A stretch of 64,000 nt of DNA from Pseudomonas sp. PA27(2017) (GTDB lineage: Bacteria > Pseudomonadota > Gammaproteobacteria > Pseudomonadales > Pseudomonadaceae), in NCBI RefSeq assembly GCF_001945445.1, contig NZ_MSXW01000061.1, forward strand, positions 565,346 through 629,345, given 5' to 3'. Below the pieces are notes generated by a model. That model did no database searches and was not told the origin of the DNA. It saw only the letters and a program-made list of their open reading frames with translations. A program made the position numbers and the translations under genes. Shown here in pieces: positions 15,936 through 24,982 of the stretch (within the stretch, counting starts at the first letter, position 1; every line of letters begins with the position of its first letter).

Positions 15936-16315
15936 TGAGCCAGCCCAACGCCGTGCGTGCCCAATCGCTTCCCGCCACCGAATGGCAACCGCTGTGCCGC
16001 AGCGCCGACCTGGTCGCCAACTCCGGCGTGGTGGCCTGGCTCGACGGTGCGCAGATCGCCCTGTTCCATCTGCCCCACAGCGAAGTCGGCGAGCAGCTGT
16101 TCGCAGTGGAGAACCGCGACCCGAAATCCGGCGCCAACGTGATCGGCCGCGGCCTGATCGGCCAGATCAAGGGCGATCTGGTGATCGCCTCGCCGCTCTA
16201 CAAGCAGCACTTCCGCCTGCGCGACGGCACTTGCCTGGAGTACCCGGAGCAGCGCCTGCGCGTGTGGCCGGTGCGCCTCAATGGCGACACCGTGGAAATC
16301 GGCCTGGCGGCCTGA
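15935..16315 (+). CDS. nirD: Nitrite reductase small subunit
   Basis: A 126-residue Rieske-like small subunit that works with NirB. It has the NirD pattern (WQPLCRSADL, GVVAWLDGAQIALFHL, FAVENRDP, GRGLIGQIKGDLVIASPLYKQHF) and, as usual for NirD, lacks the Cys/His cluster ligands of true Rieske proteins. ATG 15935 overlaps the nirB stop (TGATG) and follows GAGGAGGTG, so the two subunits are translationally coupled. Confidence 0.95.
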   Translation: MSQPNAVRAQSLPATEWQPLCRSADLVANSGVVAWLDGAQIALFHLPHSEVGEQLFAVENRDPKSGANVIGRGLIGQIKGDLVIASPLYKQHFRLRDGTCLEYPEQRLRVWPVRLNGDTVEIGLAA

Positions 16316-16373
16316 GCGTGTTTGGCGGCGGGCTACCCGTCGTCGTGTCTGGTTCATTTGAGAGAGCGTCAGT

Positions 16374-17186
16374 ATGTCCTACCTGGTTCCTGCCGAATTC
16401 GTCACCAAGATGGTGGATGCCGGTGAGTCGAAAATATTCATGTCGACCCGCGATACCCTGATCCGCGCCTTCATGGCCGGTGCCATCCTGTCCCTGGCGG
16501 CGGTATTCGCCATCGCCGTGAGCGTCGGCACCGGCTCGCCGTTACTCGGCGCCGTGCTGTTCCCGGTCGGCTTCGTGATGCTTTACCTGATGGGCTTCGA
16601 CCTGCTCACCGGGGTGTTCATGCTCACCCCGCTGGCGCTGCTCGACCGTCGCCCGGGCGTCACCGTGGGCGGCATCCTGCGCAACTGGGGCCTGGTGTTT
16701 CTCGGCAACTTCGCCGGTGCCCTGACCGTGGCCTTCATGATGGCCTTCGTGTTCACCTACGGCTTTTCCAAGGACCCCGGGCTGATCGGCGAAAAGATCT
16801 CGCACATCGGCGAAGACCGCACCCTGGGCTATGCCGAATATGGCGCGGCGGGCTGGGCGACCATCTTCCTGCGTGGCGTGCTGTGCAACTGGATGGTGTC
16901 GATGGGCGTGGTCGGCGCGATGATCTCCACCACAGTCAGCGGCAAGACCATCGCCATGTGGATGCCCATCATGCTGTTCTTCTTCATGGGCTTCGAGCAC
17001 TCGGTGGTGAACATGTTCTTGTTCCCCTCCGGCATCATCCTGGGCGGCGATTTCTCGGTGATGGACTACATGATCTGGAACGAGATCCCCACCGCGCTGG
17101 GCAACCTGGTCGGCGGCCTGGCCTTTACCGGCCTGACGCTCTACACCACCCACGTGAAGACCGGCGCCAAGCGCACCTACAACTGA
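16374..17186 (+). CDS. Formate/nitrite transporter (FNT) family channel
   Basis: A 270-residue inner-membrane protein with about six hydrophobic spans. It has FNT features: GSPLLGAVLFPVGFVMLYLMGFDLLTG, the LLTGVFML helix break, the NWGLVFLGNFAGAL segment and GFEHSVVNMFLFP near the fifth span. Next to nirBD it most likely imports nitrite (NirC role). It lies 58 bp after nirD and 1 bp before the kinase, so it belongs to the same operon. In P. aeruginosa the equivalent neighbourhood has the nitrate transporter nasA and a nitrate reductase; neither is in this window. Confidence 0.88.
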   Translation: MSYLVPAEFVTKMVDAGESKIFMSTRDTLIRAFMAGAILSLAAVFAIAVSVGTGSPLLGAVLFPVGFVMLYLMGFDLLTGVFMLTPLALLDRRPGVTVGGILRNWGLVFLGNFAGALTVAFMMAFVFTYGFSKDPGLIGEKISHIGEDRTLGYAEYGAAGWATIFLRGVLCNWMVSMGVVGAMISTTVSGKTIAMWMPIMLFFFMGFEHSVVNMFLFPSGIILGGDFSVMDYMIWNEIPTALGNLVGGLAFTGLTLYTTHVKTGAKRTYN

Positions 17187-17187
17187 G

Positions 17188-18939
17188 ATGGCCGCTGCCG
17201 AGCACCTGTGGAAGGGCAGGAACAACCAACTGCAGGTCAGCGTCGGCCAGTATTCGGACAAGGGCCGCAAGCCGCGCAACCAGGATTTCAATGGCCTGTG
17301 CGTGCCCCTCGAGCCGCAACTGAGCAGCAAGGGTATCGCCATCGCCCTGGCCGACGGCATCAGCAGCAGCGACGTCAGCCATATCGCCAGTGAAACGGCG
17401 GTGGCGGCGTTTCTCTCCGACTACTTCAGCACCAGCGACGCCTGGTCGGTGAAGACCTCGGTGACCCGCGTGCTCAGCGCCACCAATGCCTGGTTGCATG
17501 CCCAGACGCGGCGCGGCCAGCACCGTTACGATATGGACCGCGGTTACGTGTGCACCTTCAGCGCCGTGGTGCTCAAGTCCACCACGGCGCACCTGTTCCA
17601 CGTCGGCGATACGCGCATCTATCGCCTGCGTGGCGTCGAGCTGGAGCCGCTGACCCGCGATCATCGCCTGTGGGTCGGCGAGGGCAAGAGTTACCTGAGC
17701 CGCGCCCTGGGCATCGGGCCGCAACTGGAAATCGACTACCAGGCGTTGGCCGTGGAGGCCGGTGACCTGTTTCTGCTGGCCACCGACGGCGTCTATGAAT
17801 TCGTCGAGGCGCGTGCCATGCAGCGCTGCATCGGCGAGCACGCCGGCGACCTGCAACAGGCCGCCCAGGCCATCGTCGAGCAGGCCCTGGCCAATGGCAG
17901 CGACGACAACCTGACCCTGCAACTGGTGCGCGTCGACGGCCTGCCGCGTGCAGGGGCCGACGAGTTGCAGCACAAGCTCGGCGAGCTACCGTGCCCGCCC
18001 GTGCTGGAAGCGCGCCAGTCGTTCGATGGCTACCGCATCGTCCGCCCGCTGCACGTCAGTGCCCGCAGCCACGTGTACCTGGCCACCGACGAAGGCAGCG
18101 GCGCCACCGTGGTGCTCAAGACCCCGGCGTTGGATCTGCAGCACGCTACCGGTTACCTCGAGCGCTTTCTCATGGAGGAGTGGATCGCCCGGCGCATCGA
18201 TAGCCCCCATGTGCTCAAGGCTTGTGCACCGACACGCAAGCGCAACTATCTGTACGCGGTCAGCGAGTTCATCGAGGGCCAGACCCTGGCGCAATGGATG
18301 ATCGACCACCCCACACCTGAGCTGGAAACCGTGCGCGGCATCGTCGAGCAGATCGCCCGCGGCCTGCGCGCCTTCCATCGCCTGGAAATGCTGCATCAGG
18401 ACCTGCGCCCGGCCAACCTGATGATCGATGGCACCGGTACGGTGAAGATCATCGACTTCGGTGCCACCCGCGTGGCCGGGCTACAGGAAGTCGCCAGCCG
18501 CCAAAGCGACGAGCCGATCCTCGGCACCGCCCAATACAGCGCGCCCGAGTACTGGCTGGGCGAACCCGGTACGGTGCGCTCGGACGTATTCTCCCTGGCG
18601 GTGATCGCCTATCAGATGCTAAGTGGCCGGCTGCCCTACGGCGCCGGCATGGCGCGGGCGCGCACCCGCAGTGCCCAGGCCCGGTTACGCTACGCGCCCA
18701 TCGCTCAGGGACGAGCGCTGCCGCTGTGGTTGGACGACGTGCTGCGCAAGGCTTGCCACCCGGACCCGCTGAAGCGCTACGCCGACCCCGACGAATTCGC
18801 CCATGCGCTGCGCCACCCCGGCCAGGCGTTGCTCAGCCGTGGCCGTGTGCCGCTGCTGGAGCGCAACCCGCTGCTGTTCTGGCAGCTCGGCTGCCTGGTA
18901 TTGGGCTTGATGGTGGTGGTATTGCTGGCGCGCCAGTGA
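17188..18939 (+). CDS. Bifunctional PP2C phosphatase / Ser-Thr kinase, C-terminal anchor
   Basis: A 583-residue fusion. Residues about 15-245 are a PP2C phosphatase with metal ligands in RNQD (D33) and ADGIS (D56), HVGDTRIYRLR and ATDGVYEF. Residues about 270-540 are a Hanks-type kinase with lysine K311 (VVLKTP), catalytic loop HQDLRPANLM (D405), IIDFGATRV (D423) and SAPEYWLGE. The HRD arginine is Gln, so the kinase is of a non-RD type. A hydrophobic helix at about 558-580 should anchor it to the inner membrane. It matches the PA1782-type protein next to nitrate/nitrite genes in Pseudomonas and starts 1 bp after the FNT stop. Its substrate is unknown. Confidence 0.92.
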   Translation: MAAAEHLWKGRNNQLQVSVGQYSDKGRKPRNQDFNGLCVPLEPQLSSKGIAIALADGISSSDVSHIASETAVAAFLSDYFSTSDAWSVKTSVTRVLSATNAWLHAQTRRGQHRYDMDRGYVCTFSAVVLKSTTAHLFHVGDTRIYRLRGVELEPLTRDHRLWVGEGKSYLSRALGIGPQLEIDYQALAVEAGDLFLLATDGVYEFVEARAMQRCIGEHAGDLQQAAQAIVEQALANGSDDNLTLQLVRVDGLPRAGADELQHKLGELPCPPVLEARQSFDGYRIVRPLHVSARSHVYLATDEGSGATVVLKTPALDLQHATGYLERFLMEEWIARRIDSPHVLKACAPTRKRNYLYAVSEFIEGQTLAQWMIDHPTPELETVRGIVEQIARGLRAFHRLEMLHQDLRPANLMIDGTGTVKIIDFGATRVAGLQEVASRQSDEPILGTAQYSAPEYWLGEPGTVRSDVFSLAVIAYQMLSGRLPYGAGMARARTRSAQARLRYAPIAQGRALPLWLDDVLRKACHPDPLKRYADPDEFAHALRHPGQALLSRGRVPLLERNPLLFWQLGCLVLGLMVVVLLARQ

Positions 18940-19147
18940 GGCCATGCGGAAGGGCACGGGGCGATCGCAGTGGATCGCCTTGTCGAAGCGCCGGTTCATC
19001 CGGAATTTCACTCGCCTGATTCGCCGCCAGCTCCCGATTTCAGGGCGCTTCAGGAATGTAACAGGGGTGAAATAATTTGTCGTAAATTGTCATATTCGCC
19101 GTCATGGCAAAAGCACAGAATGCGCTTTCTGTTCAGCCATAAAGTGC

Positions 19148-19912
19148 GTGATCGTGGACTATATCCTGCAATTGACGAGCGACCCCGCTGCCTGGATCGC
19201 CCTGGCCACTCTGGTGGTCATGGAAGTGGTACTGGGCATCGACAACCTGATTTTCATCTCCATCCTTACCAACAAGCTGCCCGAGCATCAGCGTGCCAAG
19301 GCGCGCCGCCTGGGTATCGGCGCGGCGCTGATCCTGCGCCTGGCGCTGCTAGGCACCGTGGCGTGGATCGTCAAGCTGGTCGACCCGGTGATCGAGCTGT
19401 TTGGCCAGGCGTTCTCCTGGAAGGACATCATCCTGATCGCTGGCGGTCTTTTCCTGCTGTGGAAGGCCACCAAGGAAATCCACCACGCCGTCGACCCCGA
19501 GCCCGAGGGCGACATGTTCGTCGGTCGCGCCGCCACTGTCGGTTTCGGTGCGGTGATCGTGCAGATCCTGCTGCTCGACCTGGTGTTCTCGGTGGACAGC
19601 ATCATCACCGCGGTGGGCATGACGCCCCATGTACCGATCATGGTCGTCGCCGTGGTCGCTGCCGTGACCGTGATGCTGCTGGCGGCCGACCCACTGGCGC
19701 GCTTCATCAACAACAACCCGACCGTGGTGATGCTGGCGCTGGGCTTTTTGATCATGATCGGCATGACGCTGATCGCCGAAGGCTTCGGTGCCCATGTGCC
19801 GAAGGGTTACCTATACGCGGCGATGGCGTTCTCGGCGGTCATCGAGGGCCTGAACATGCTGTCCCGTCGGGCCAAGCGCAAGGCCAACGCTCAGGCCAAC
19901 AAAGCCTCCTGA
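19148..19912 (+). CDS. TerC family integral membrane protein
   Basis: A 254-residue protein with about seven spans and both TerC acidic motifs, TLVVMEVVLGIDNLIFIS (E26, D32) and LLLDLVFSVDSIITAVGMTPH. TerC proteins have been linked to metal efflux (notably manganese) and to tellurite resistance clusters; no other ter gene is present here, so a metal or membrane-protein-metalation role is more likely. The start is GTG 19148; the ribosome site is poor, but the first membrane span follows at once. I saw no yybP-ykoY manganese riboswitch upstream. Confidence 0.9.
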   Translation: MIVDYILQLTSDPAAWIALATLVVMEVVLGIDNLIFISILTNKLPEHQRAKARRLGIGAALILRLALLGTVAWIVKLVDPVIELFGQAFSWKDIILIAGGLFLLWKATKEIHHAVDPEPEGDMFVGRAATVGFGAVIVQILLLDLVFSVDSIITAVGMTPHVPIMVVAVVAAVTVMLLAADPLARFINNNPTVVMLALGFLIMIGMTLIAEGFGAHVPKGYLYAAMAFSAVIEGLNMLSRRAKRKANAQANKAS

Positions 19913-19920
19913 GCCGCTTG

Positions 19921-19957
19921 TGCGCCCACCTGCCGGGCAGGTGGGCGCATCGTTTCC
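19921..19957 (+). terminator. Terminator after terC
   Basis: TGCGCCCACCTGCC (19921-19934) pairs with GGCAGGTGGGCGCA (19936-19949), a 14-bp GC-rich hairpin that begins 8 bp after the terC stop and is followed by a short TTT. Confidence 0.75.
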
Positions 19958-20188
19958 CCGTCTCGATCGGCAAATGCTGACCGCTCGGTCATAAATTGCT
20001 GGCACCGTGCCATGTGGCGCGGCACACTCTCCTGTACGACGTTGCGAGTGGCAGGCTCAAGCCCGCCCGCTCGCAGTTGCCCAAGGCATTCAGCGCGCGC
20101 TTCGCCAAACAGACCGAATGCCCCGCCAGCGCATGACCCTCCGAGCCGGGACGCTCGCGAGCTGCGCGTGCACAGGACTCAGACTGCC

Positions 20189-22279
20189 ATGCTGCCCACT
20201 CAGCCCAATGCCGACACCCTGTACCGCTTGCTGGTACAGAGCGTGGTCGACTACGCCATCTACCTGCTCAGCCCCGAAGGCATCGTCACCAACTGGAACG
20301 CCGGTGCCGAGCGTGCCAAGGGTTATCTGGCCGCGGAAATCGTCGGCCAGCATTTCTCGGTGTTCTACACCGCCGAGGATCGTGCCGCCGGCCTGCCTGG
20401 CAGAGGCCTGGAGACCGCTCGCAGCGAGGGCCGTTTCGAGGCCGAGGGCATGCGCGTGCGAAAGGACGGCACGCTGTTCTGGACCAGCGTGGTGATCGAT
20501 GCCATCCACGATGACGACGGGCAACTGATTGGTTTCGCCAAGATCACCCGCGACATCACCGAGCGCCGCAAGAACGAGCTGGAGGTGCTCAAGGCCAAGG
20601 AACTGGCAGAGAACTACAGTGAGGAAATGGCCACGCTGTCGCGCTTTCTCGACTCGGTGATCGCCAACATCCCGGCCAGCGTGATCGTGCAGGACACCCA
20701 GAGTCGGCAGATCCTGCTGGCCAACCCGCAGGCCGAAAAACTGTTCGGCTGCCTGTCCCACGACATGATCGGCCGCCGTGCCGACCAATGCCTGACGCCG
20801 GCCATCGCCCAGTTCATCGCGCAGCAGGCCGACCAGTGCATTCGCAGCGACGCCCTGCATCTGTCCGAGAGCTGCCTGGACACGCCCCTGGGCCCGCGCA
20901 TGCTGCGCACCCGCGTGATGCAGAGCAGCGGCTCCGAGGCACAGGCCAGCTACCTGTTGCTGATCGCCGAGGACGTGACCGACGAACTCGCCGCCCATGC
21001 ACAAATCCAGCACATGGCGCACCACGATGCACTGACTGGGTTGCCCAATCGCACGCTGTTCGCCGAGCGCCTCGACGAAGCGCTGCAGGAAGGCGCCGAC
21101 AATGGCCGGCTGACCGCCGTGCTGTGCCTGGACCTGGACAACTTCAAAAACATCAACGATGCCCTCGGCCACGCCTTTGGCGACCGCCTGCTGCGCGCCC
21201 TGGGCCTGCGCCTGAAGGCCGTGCTGCGCGAGCGCGACACCCTGGCCCGGCTCGGCGGCGATGAATTCGCCGTGGTGCTCAATGGCCTGGACAGCGCCGA
21301 GGATGCCAGGCGTACCGCCCAGCGGCTGATTTCTGCGGTAGCGCCAGTGTTTCTGATCGAGGGGCACAGTTTCTCGGTTGGCGTCAGCATCGGCATCGCC
21401 ATCTGCCCGGACGATCACCAGCAGGCCGACCAGCTGATGCGCTATGCCGACATGGCGCTCTACGAAGCCAAGCGCAATGGCCGCAACCGCTACGACTACT
21501 TTCACCCCGAGCTGGACGCCGCGGCGCGCCGGCGCCGCACCATGGAAACGGACCTGCGCACGGCACTGCACATGGGCCAGCTGCAGCTCTACTACCAGCC
21601 GATCATCGAGCCGAGCAGCACGCGGGTGTCCGGCTACGAGGCACTGATGCGCTGGCAGCACCCCAGCAACGGCCTGATCATGCCGCTGGATTTCATCCCC
21701 ATCGCCGAGGAAACCGGGCTGATCCACGAAGTCGGCGCCCGTGCCCTGAACCTCGCCTGCCAGGAAGCGGCGACCTGGCCTGGCAAGCAGACGGTGGCCG
21801 TCAACCTGTCGCCGGTGCAGTTCAAGAGCGGCGACCTGGTCAAGGTCGTCAGCCTGGCGCTGGCGGATTCGGGGCTCGAGCCCGAGCGCCTGGAGCTGGA
21901 GATCACCGAATCGGTACTGCTGGAAGACTGCGAGAGCAACATCCACACCCTCAAGGCGCTCAAGGCCCTTGGCCTGAACATCGCGCTGGACGATTTCGGC
22001 ACCGGTTATTCATCCCTGGGCTACCTGCGCTCGTTCTCCTTCGATCGCATCAAGATCGACAAGTCCTTCGTCCAGGACATGGGCAAGAGCCGCGAGGCGC
22101 TGTCGATCGTGCGGGCCATCACCGGCATGAGCGGCAGCTTGCTGATCAAGACTACTGCCGAGGGTGTGGAAACCGACGAGCAATTCGAGCAGCTCAAGGC
22201 CGAAGGCTGTTCGCACTTTCAGGGCTACCTGTTCGGGCGGCCGCAGCCGGCCAGCGAGCGAGTCGAGAGGCTCGACTAG
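20189..22279 (+). CDS. PAS-PAS-GGDEF-EAL cyclic-di-GMP enzyme
   Basis: A 696-residue cytoplasmic protein with no membrane span. The first PAS domain (about 8-125) has the HFSVFYTAEDR signature, and the second lies at about 150-275. The GGDEF motif is intact at residues 356-360 (RLGGDEFAVV), and the EAL motif is intact at 484-486 (GYEALMRWQHP). It is followed by the phosphodiesterase residues ITESVLLED, DDFGTGYSSL and KIDKSF. Both synthesis and hydrolysis of c-di-GMP are therefore possible, with PAS sensing the input. ATG 20189 was chosen because the PAS domain begins directly after it; the longer frame is arginine/proline-rich. It has its own transcription unit after the terC terminator. Confidence 0.92.
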   Translation: MLPTQPNADTLYRLLVQSVVDYAIYLLSPEGIVTNWNAGAERAKGYLAAEIVGQHFSVFYTAEDRAAGLPGRGLETARSEGRFEAEGMRVRKDGTLFWTSVVIDAIHDDDGQLIGFAKITRDITERRKNELEVLKAKELAENYSEEMATLSRFLDSVIANIPASVIVQDTQSRQILLANPQAEKLFGCLSHDMIGRRADQCLTPAIAQFIAQQADQCIRSDALHLSESCLDTPLGPRMLRTRVMQSSGSEAQASYLLLIAEDVTDELAAHAQIQHMAHHDALTGLPNRTLFAERLDEALQEGADNGRLTAVLCLDLDNFKNINDALGHAFGDRLLRALGLRLKAVLRERDTLARLGGDEFAVVLNGLDSAEDARRTAQRLISAVAPVFLIEGHSFSVGVSIGIAICPDDHQQADQLMRYADMALYEAKRNGRNRYDYFHPELDAAARRRRTMETDLRTALHMGQLQLYYQPIIEPSSTRVSGYEALMRWQHPSNGLIMPLDFIPIAEETGLIHEVGARALNLACQEAATWPGKQTVAVNLSPVQFKSGDLVKVVSLALADSGLEPERLELEITESVLLEDCESNIHTLKALKALGLNIALDDFGTGYSSLGYLRSFSFDRIKIDKSFVQDMGKSREALSIVRAITGMSGSLLIKTTAEGVETDEQFEQLKAEGCSHFQGYLFGRPQPASERVERLD

Positions 22280-22487
22280 GCCGGTGGCGCAGATGGCAAT
22301 GTGACACGCTTCACCAATCTTCATATCCGTCGACTGCCGGCGCCGCTAAAGATGGGCGACGGCAGGTCAAGGGCGGGTGTTTGGATTAGACTGGAGCGAA
22401 TCGCTGGCGTCGGAATCCAGGCAGCACCTTCTGCCCTGGCACGCCGGCTTCACTTGCCCCGCTATCCGCATGGATGAGGACACCGAG

Positions 22488-23261
22488 TTGATCAAACGTT
22501 GCATGCAAACCCTTCTGCTGGGCCTCACGCTCGTCAGCGCTGCCAGCTGGGCGGAAATGGCGCCCCTGGAGGCCATGAACATGGCCGGCCTGCAGCGTAG
22601 CCTGGGGCAGATCATGGCCAAGGATTACATGATGATCGGCTCCGACGTGAAGGTCGATGAAGCCACCAAGCAGCTCAACACCAGCGTCGCGCTGTTCGAG
22701 GATCATCACGCCAAGCTCAAGGCTCACCCGACCAACAGCGAAGTGCAGGCCGGCCTGGCCCAGGTCGAGGTGATCTGGACGGCCTACCGCGCCATGGTCA
22801 CCGCCAAGCCGGACAAGGCCCAGGCGCCGGCGGTGCTGGCCAAGGCCGAGGAGCTGGTCAAGCAAACCCAGCACGTCACCGATCTGTTCGAGAAGCACAA
22901 CGGCGACGCCGCTTCCCATTCGATCAACCGCAGCGGCTGGAACCGCGTGCTCACCCAGCGCACCGCGATGTTCTACATGGCTCGCGCCTGGGGCGTGCAG
23001 GCGCCGAATCTGGATGCCAACTTCGAGGCATCGGTGAAGGAATTCGATGCCATCATGAAAGAGCTGCAGGCCGCCGGCGCGCCCAACGAGGAAATCGCCG
23101 CCGCCCTGCGCAAGACCGACGCGCGCTGGCAGTTCGCGACCAAGGCCTTCGCCTCCAAGGACTTCGTACCGACCATCGTGGCGGTGAACGCCGAATCGAT
23201 GTTCCGCCAGCTCAACGAAATGACCCGCCTGTACGCCGGCCTCAAGGGCGACCAGCTCTGA
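22488..23261 (+). CDS. Secreted PilJ-N/type IV pilus chemotransducer-like domain protein
   Basis: A 257-residue predicted periplasmic helical protein. It resembles the N-terminal sensor modules of PilJ-type chemoreceptors (LQRSLGQIMAKDYMMIG, then RSGWNRVLTQRTAMFYMARAWG, then NEMTRLYAGLKG) but has no membrane anchor or signalling domain. I chose the TTG at 22488: GAGGA lies 7 nt upstream and the protein then starts with a classical signal peptide (MIKRCMQTLLLGLTLVSAASWA). An ATG at 22470 is possible but has no ribosome site. Ligand and partner are unknown; the downstream AraC gene is convergent. Confidence 0.75.
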   Translation: MIKRCMQTLLLGLTLVSAASWAEMAPLEAMNMAGLQRSLGQIMAKDYMMIGSDVKVDEATKQLNTSVALFEDHHAKLKAHPTNSEVQAGLAQVEVIWTAYRAMVTAKPDKAQAPAVLAKAEELVKQTQHVTDLFEKHNGDAASHSINRSGWNRVLTQRTAMFYMARAWGVQAPNLDANFEASVKEFDAIMKELQAAGAPNEEIAAALRKTDARWQFATKAFASKDFVPTIVAVNAESMFRQLNEMTRLYAGLKGDQL

Positions 23262-23267
23262 TCGCCT

Positions 23268-23295
23268 GGCTCGCCCCGCCGCTGCGGGGCGAGCC
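23268..23295. terminator. Bidirectional terminator hairpin
   Basis: GGCTCGCCCCGC (23268-23279), loop CGCT, GCGGGGCGAGCC (23284-23295): a perfect 12-bp hairpin between two convergent genes, placed 6 bp after the upstream stop and 13 bp before the end of the AraC gene. Confidence 0.8.
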
Positions 23296-23308
23296 ATCTC
23301 TCTTCTCT

Positions 23309-24256
23309 CTAGCGCTCCGCCCCCGGCGGGTGGCCGAAATGCGCCCGATACGCATGGCTGAAGTTCGCCGGACTGGTGTAGCCCAGGCGATAGGCGATCT
23401 GCGCCACCTGCCATTTGCGCTGGCGCAGTAGCGTGCGGGCCAGCTCCATGCGCTGCTGGCGTACGTACTGCAGCATCGATTGTCCAAACACCTGGCCGAA
23501 GGCGCGGCGCAGGGTGGTCTCGCCGACGCCCAGTTGCTGCGCCAGCGCCTGGCTGCCAGGCGGCTGCTCCAGGCTGGCATCGAGCAGGCGGCGCGCCTCG
23601 AAGGCCAAGTCGCGCTGGCCGCGCACCGGTTGTGGTGCCGAGCTCGCCCGGCCCTTGAAGTGCGCCGCCAGCTCCACCAGCACGGCCAGGCTCAGGCTTT
23701 CCTGGTGCAGGCGCTCCAGCGTGCCGTGATACGGCGACTGGTAGAGCCGCTGCAGCAGCCCGCCCAGGGCCTTGCAGCGCTGCAGCTCGGTAAAAAGGAT
23801 GCCGTCGTCGAGCAGGCCGAGCAGCGGTTGCAGATCGGGATCTTCTTCGGCCAGTTCGTGCAGGTAGTCACCGGCGATGCGCAGGCCGGCCATGCGAGCG
23901 TGGCTGCCGGCCGGCAGCTGGTCGACGGCTTCCATGCATTCGCTCACCCCCAGCAGATGCGGTGTGCCGGGTGTGTAGCGATGCAGATGGCCATCGACGC
24001 GGTGCTCCCACCTGCCGTCGAGTACCTGCACGATGCACAGGCTGCCGGGTAGCACCTTGTGGATGCGCAGGGGTTCGGGAAACTGCAGGTCGCAATCGAA
24101 GTATTGCAGATGCGGGCGCACGGTGCGGGCACGGTAATGCCCGATGGCGCTGCCCATCACCCGCGGGGTGCTGGCGTCGAACACGCCCGCCTTGGCAAGG
24201 GCGGCCGGCTGCTCGAAGCAGAATTGCGTATCCAGGTAGGGGGTCCAGCGTTGCAT
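23309..24256 (-). CDS. AraC-family transcriptional regulator
   Basis: A 315-residue regulator. The N-terminal part (1-200) is a ligand/dimerisation domain of the PchR-like kind (LPGSLCIVQVLDGRWEHRVDG). The C-terminal AraC domain has two helix-turn-helices (SQALAQQLGVGETTLRRAFGQVFG and VAQIAYRLGYTSPANFSHAYRAHFG). ATG 24256 begins at once with the sensor domain. The overall shape resembles siderophore-responsive AraC regulators, but no siderophore gene is adjacent; the nearest TonB receptor is about 9 kb away, so no target is assigned. Confidence 0.88.
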   Translation of the reverse strand: MQRWTPYLDTQFCFEQPAALAKAGVFDASTPRVMGSAIGHYRARTVRPHLQYFDCDLQFPEPLRIHKVLPGSLCIVQVLDGRWEHRVDGHLHRYTPGTPHLLGVSECMEAVDQLPAGSHARMAGLRIAGDYLHELAEEDPDLQPLLGLLDDGILFTELQRCKALGGLLQRLYQSPYHGTLERLHQESLSLAVLVELAAHFKGRASSAPQPVRGQRDLAFEARRLLDASLEQPPGSQALAQQLGVGETTLRRAFGQVFGQSMLQYVRQQRMELARTLLRQRKWQVAQIAYRLGYTSPANFSHAYRAHFGHPPGAER

Positions 24257-24427
24257 CGGGAAGGGTGCATCCTCGGATGGTGGTGAAACACTTTGACATC
24301 ATACTGGGATCGATCTTCGACCGGCAGTCGTTGTGGTCGAGCGCTTTATTGTTGTGCGCCGCGGCAGCGCGCCTAGGCACACCGCATCACGTTGATTTCA
24401 ATGACCGATTTCAACGGGAGCAGGTGC

Positions 24428-24856
24428 ATGAAGATTTTCGCGAGAACTACGGCGTTGCTGGCCATGGTATTGGCGCTGGCCAGCGGCCTGGTGCAGGCCG
24501 ATCAACGCCCGGAAGTGGCGTCCAGGGTGGTGGCGTTTTCCGGCGAGCAGGGCGTGAAGGTATGGACGCTGCGCATCGGCGCACGGGGTGACAACCAGGC
24601 GCTGGTGCAGGTCGAGGGCGTGGACCATGACTGGGACATGCGCATCGAGCGCATGGCTGTGGAAAAGAACGCCGGGGACACCCGCTACAGCACCCAGGTC
24701 GATGGCAAGAAGTTCGTGGTGTTGCTGGTACGTAATGGCTGGGGTGAGCTGTACCTGCCCGGTGAAGCCAAGCCCCTGATGGTTGGCTACGACAACGGCC
24801 TGTCGGAGCAGGGCAATGCCCAGGCCTTTCTCACCGACTACCTGCAGGCGCAATAA
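24428..24856 (+). CDS. Hypothetical periplasmic protein
   Basis: A 142-residue protein with a clear signal peptide (MKIFARTTALLAMVLALASGLVQA) and a short beta-rich mature part (KVWTLRIGARGDNQALVQVEGVDHDWD, KFVVLLVRNGWGELYLPGE). No cysteines, membrane spans or known catalytic motifs are visible. ATG 24428 sits after GGGAGCAGG; the upstream Met at 24392 would hide the signal peptide. I do not recognise the family. Confidence 0.7.
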   Translation: MKIFARTTALLAMVLALASGLVQADQRPEVASRVVAFSGEQGVKVWTLRIGARGDNQALVQVEGVDHDWDMRIERMAVEKNAGDTRYSTQVDGKKFVVLLVRNGWGELYLPGEAKPLMVGYDNGLSEQGNAQAFLTDYLQAQ

Positions 24857-24982
24857 GGTGCTGGCGCAGACGGCAGAGTGTTGAGCGGGCGGCTGATTGT
24901 TGTGAGTGCCAGCCGCTGTGCTGCCCAGGCTGTCTTACGGACCGGATAATCCGCGCATCATGTCTATGCGAGGATTTTTCCG

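Noticed and set aside
18940..19147. yybP-ykoY manganese riboswitch before terC
   Set aside because: The conserved loop sequences are not present in the 208-bp leader.
20090..21946. 618-codon open frame antisense to the GGDEF-EAL gene
   Set aside because: Low-complexity shadow translation; the opposite strand has intact PAS, GGDEF and EAL motifs.
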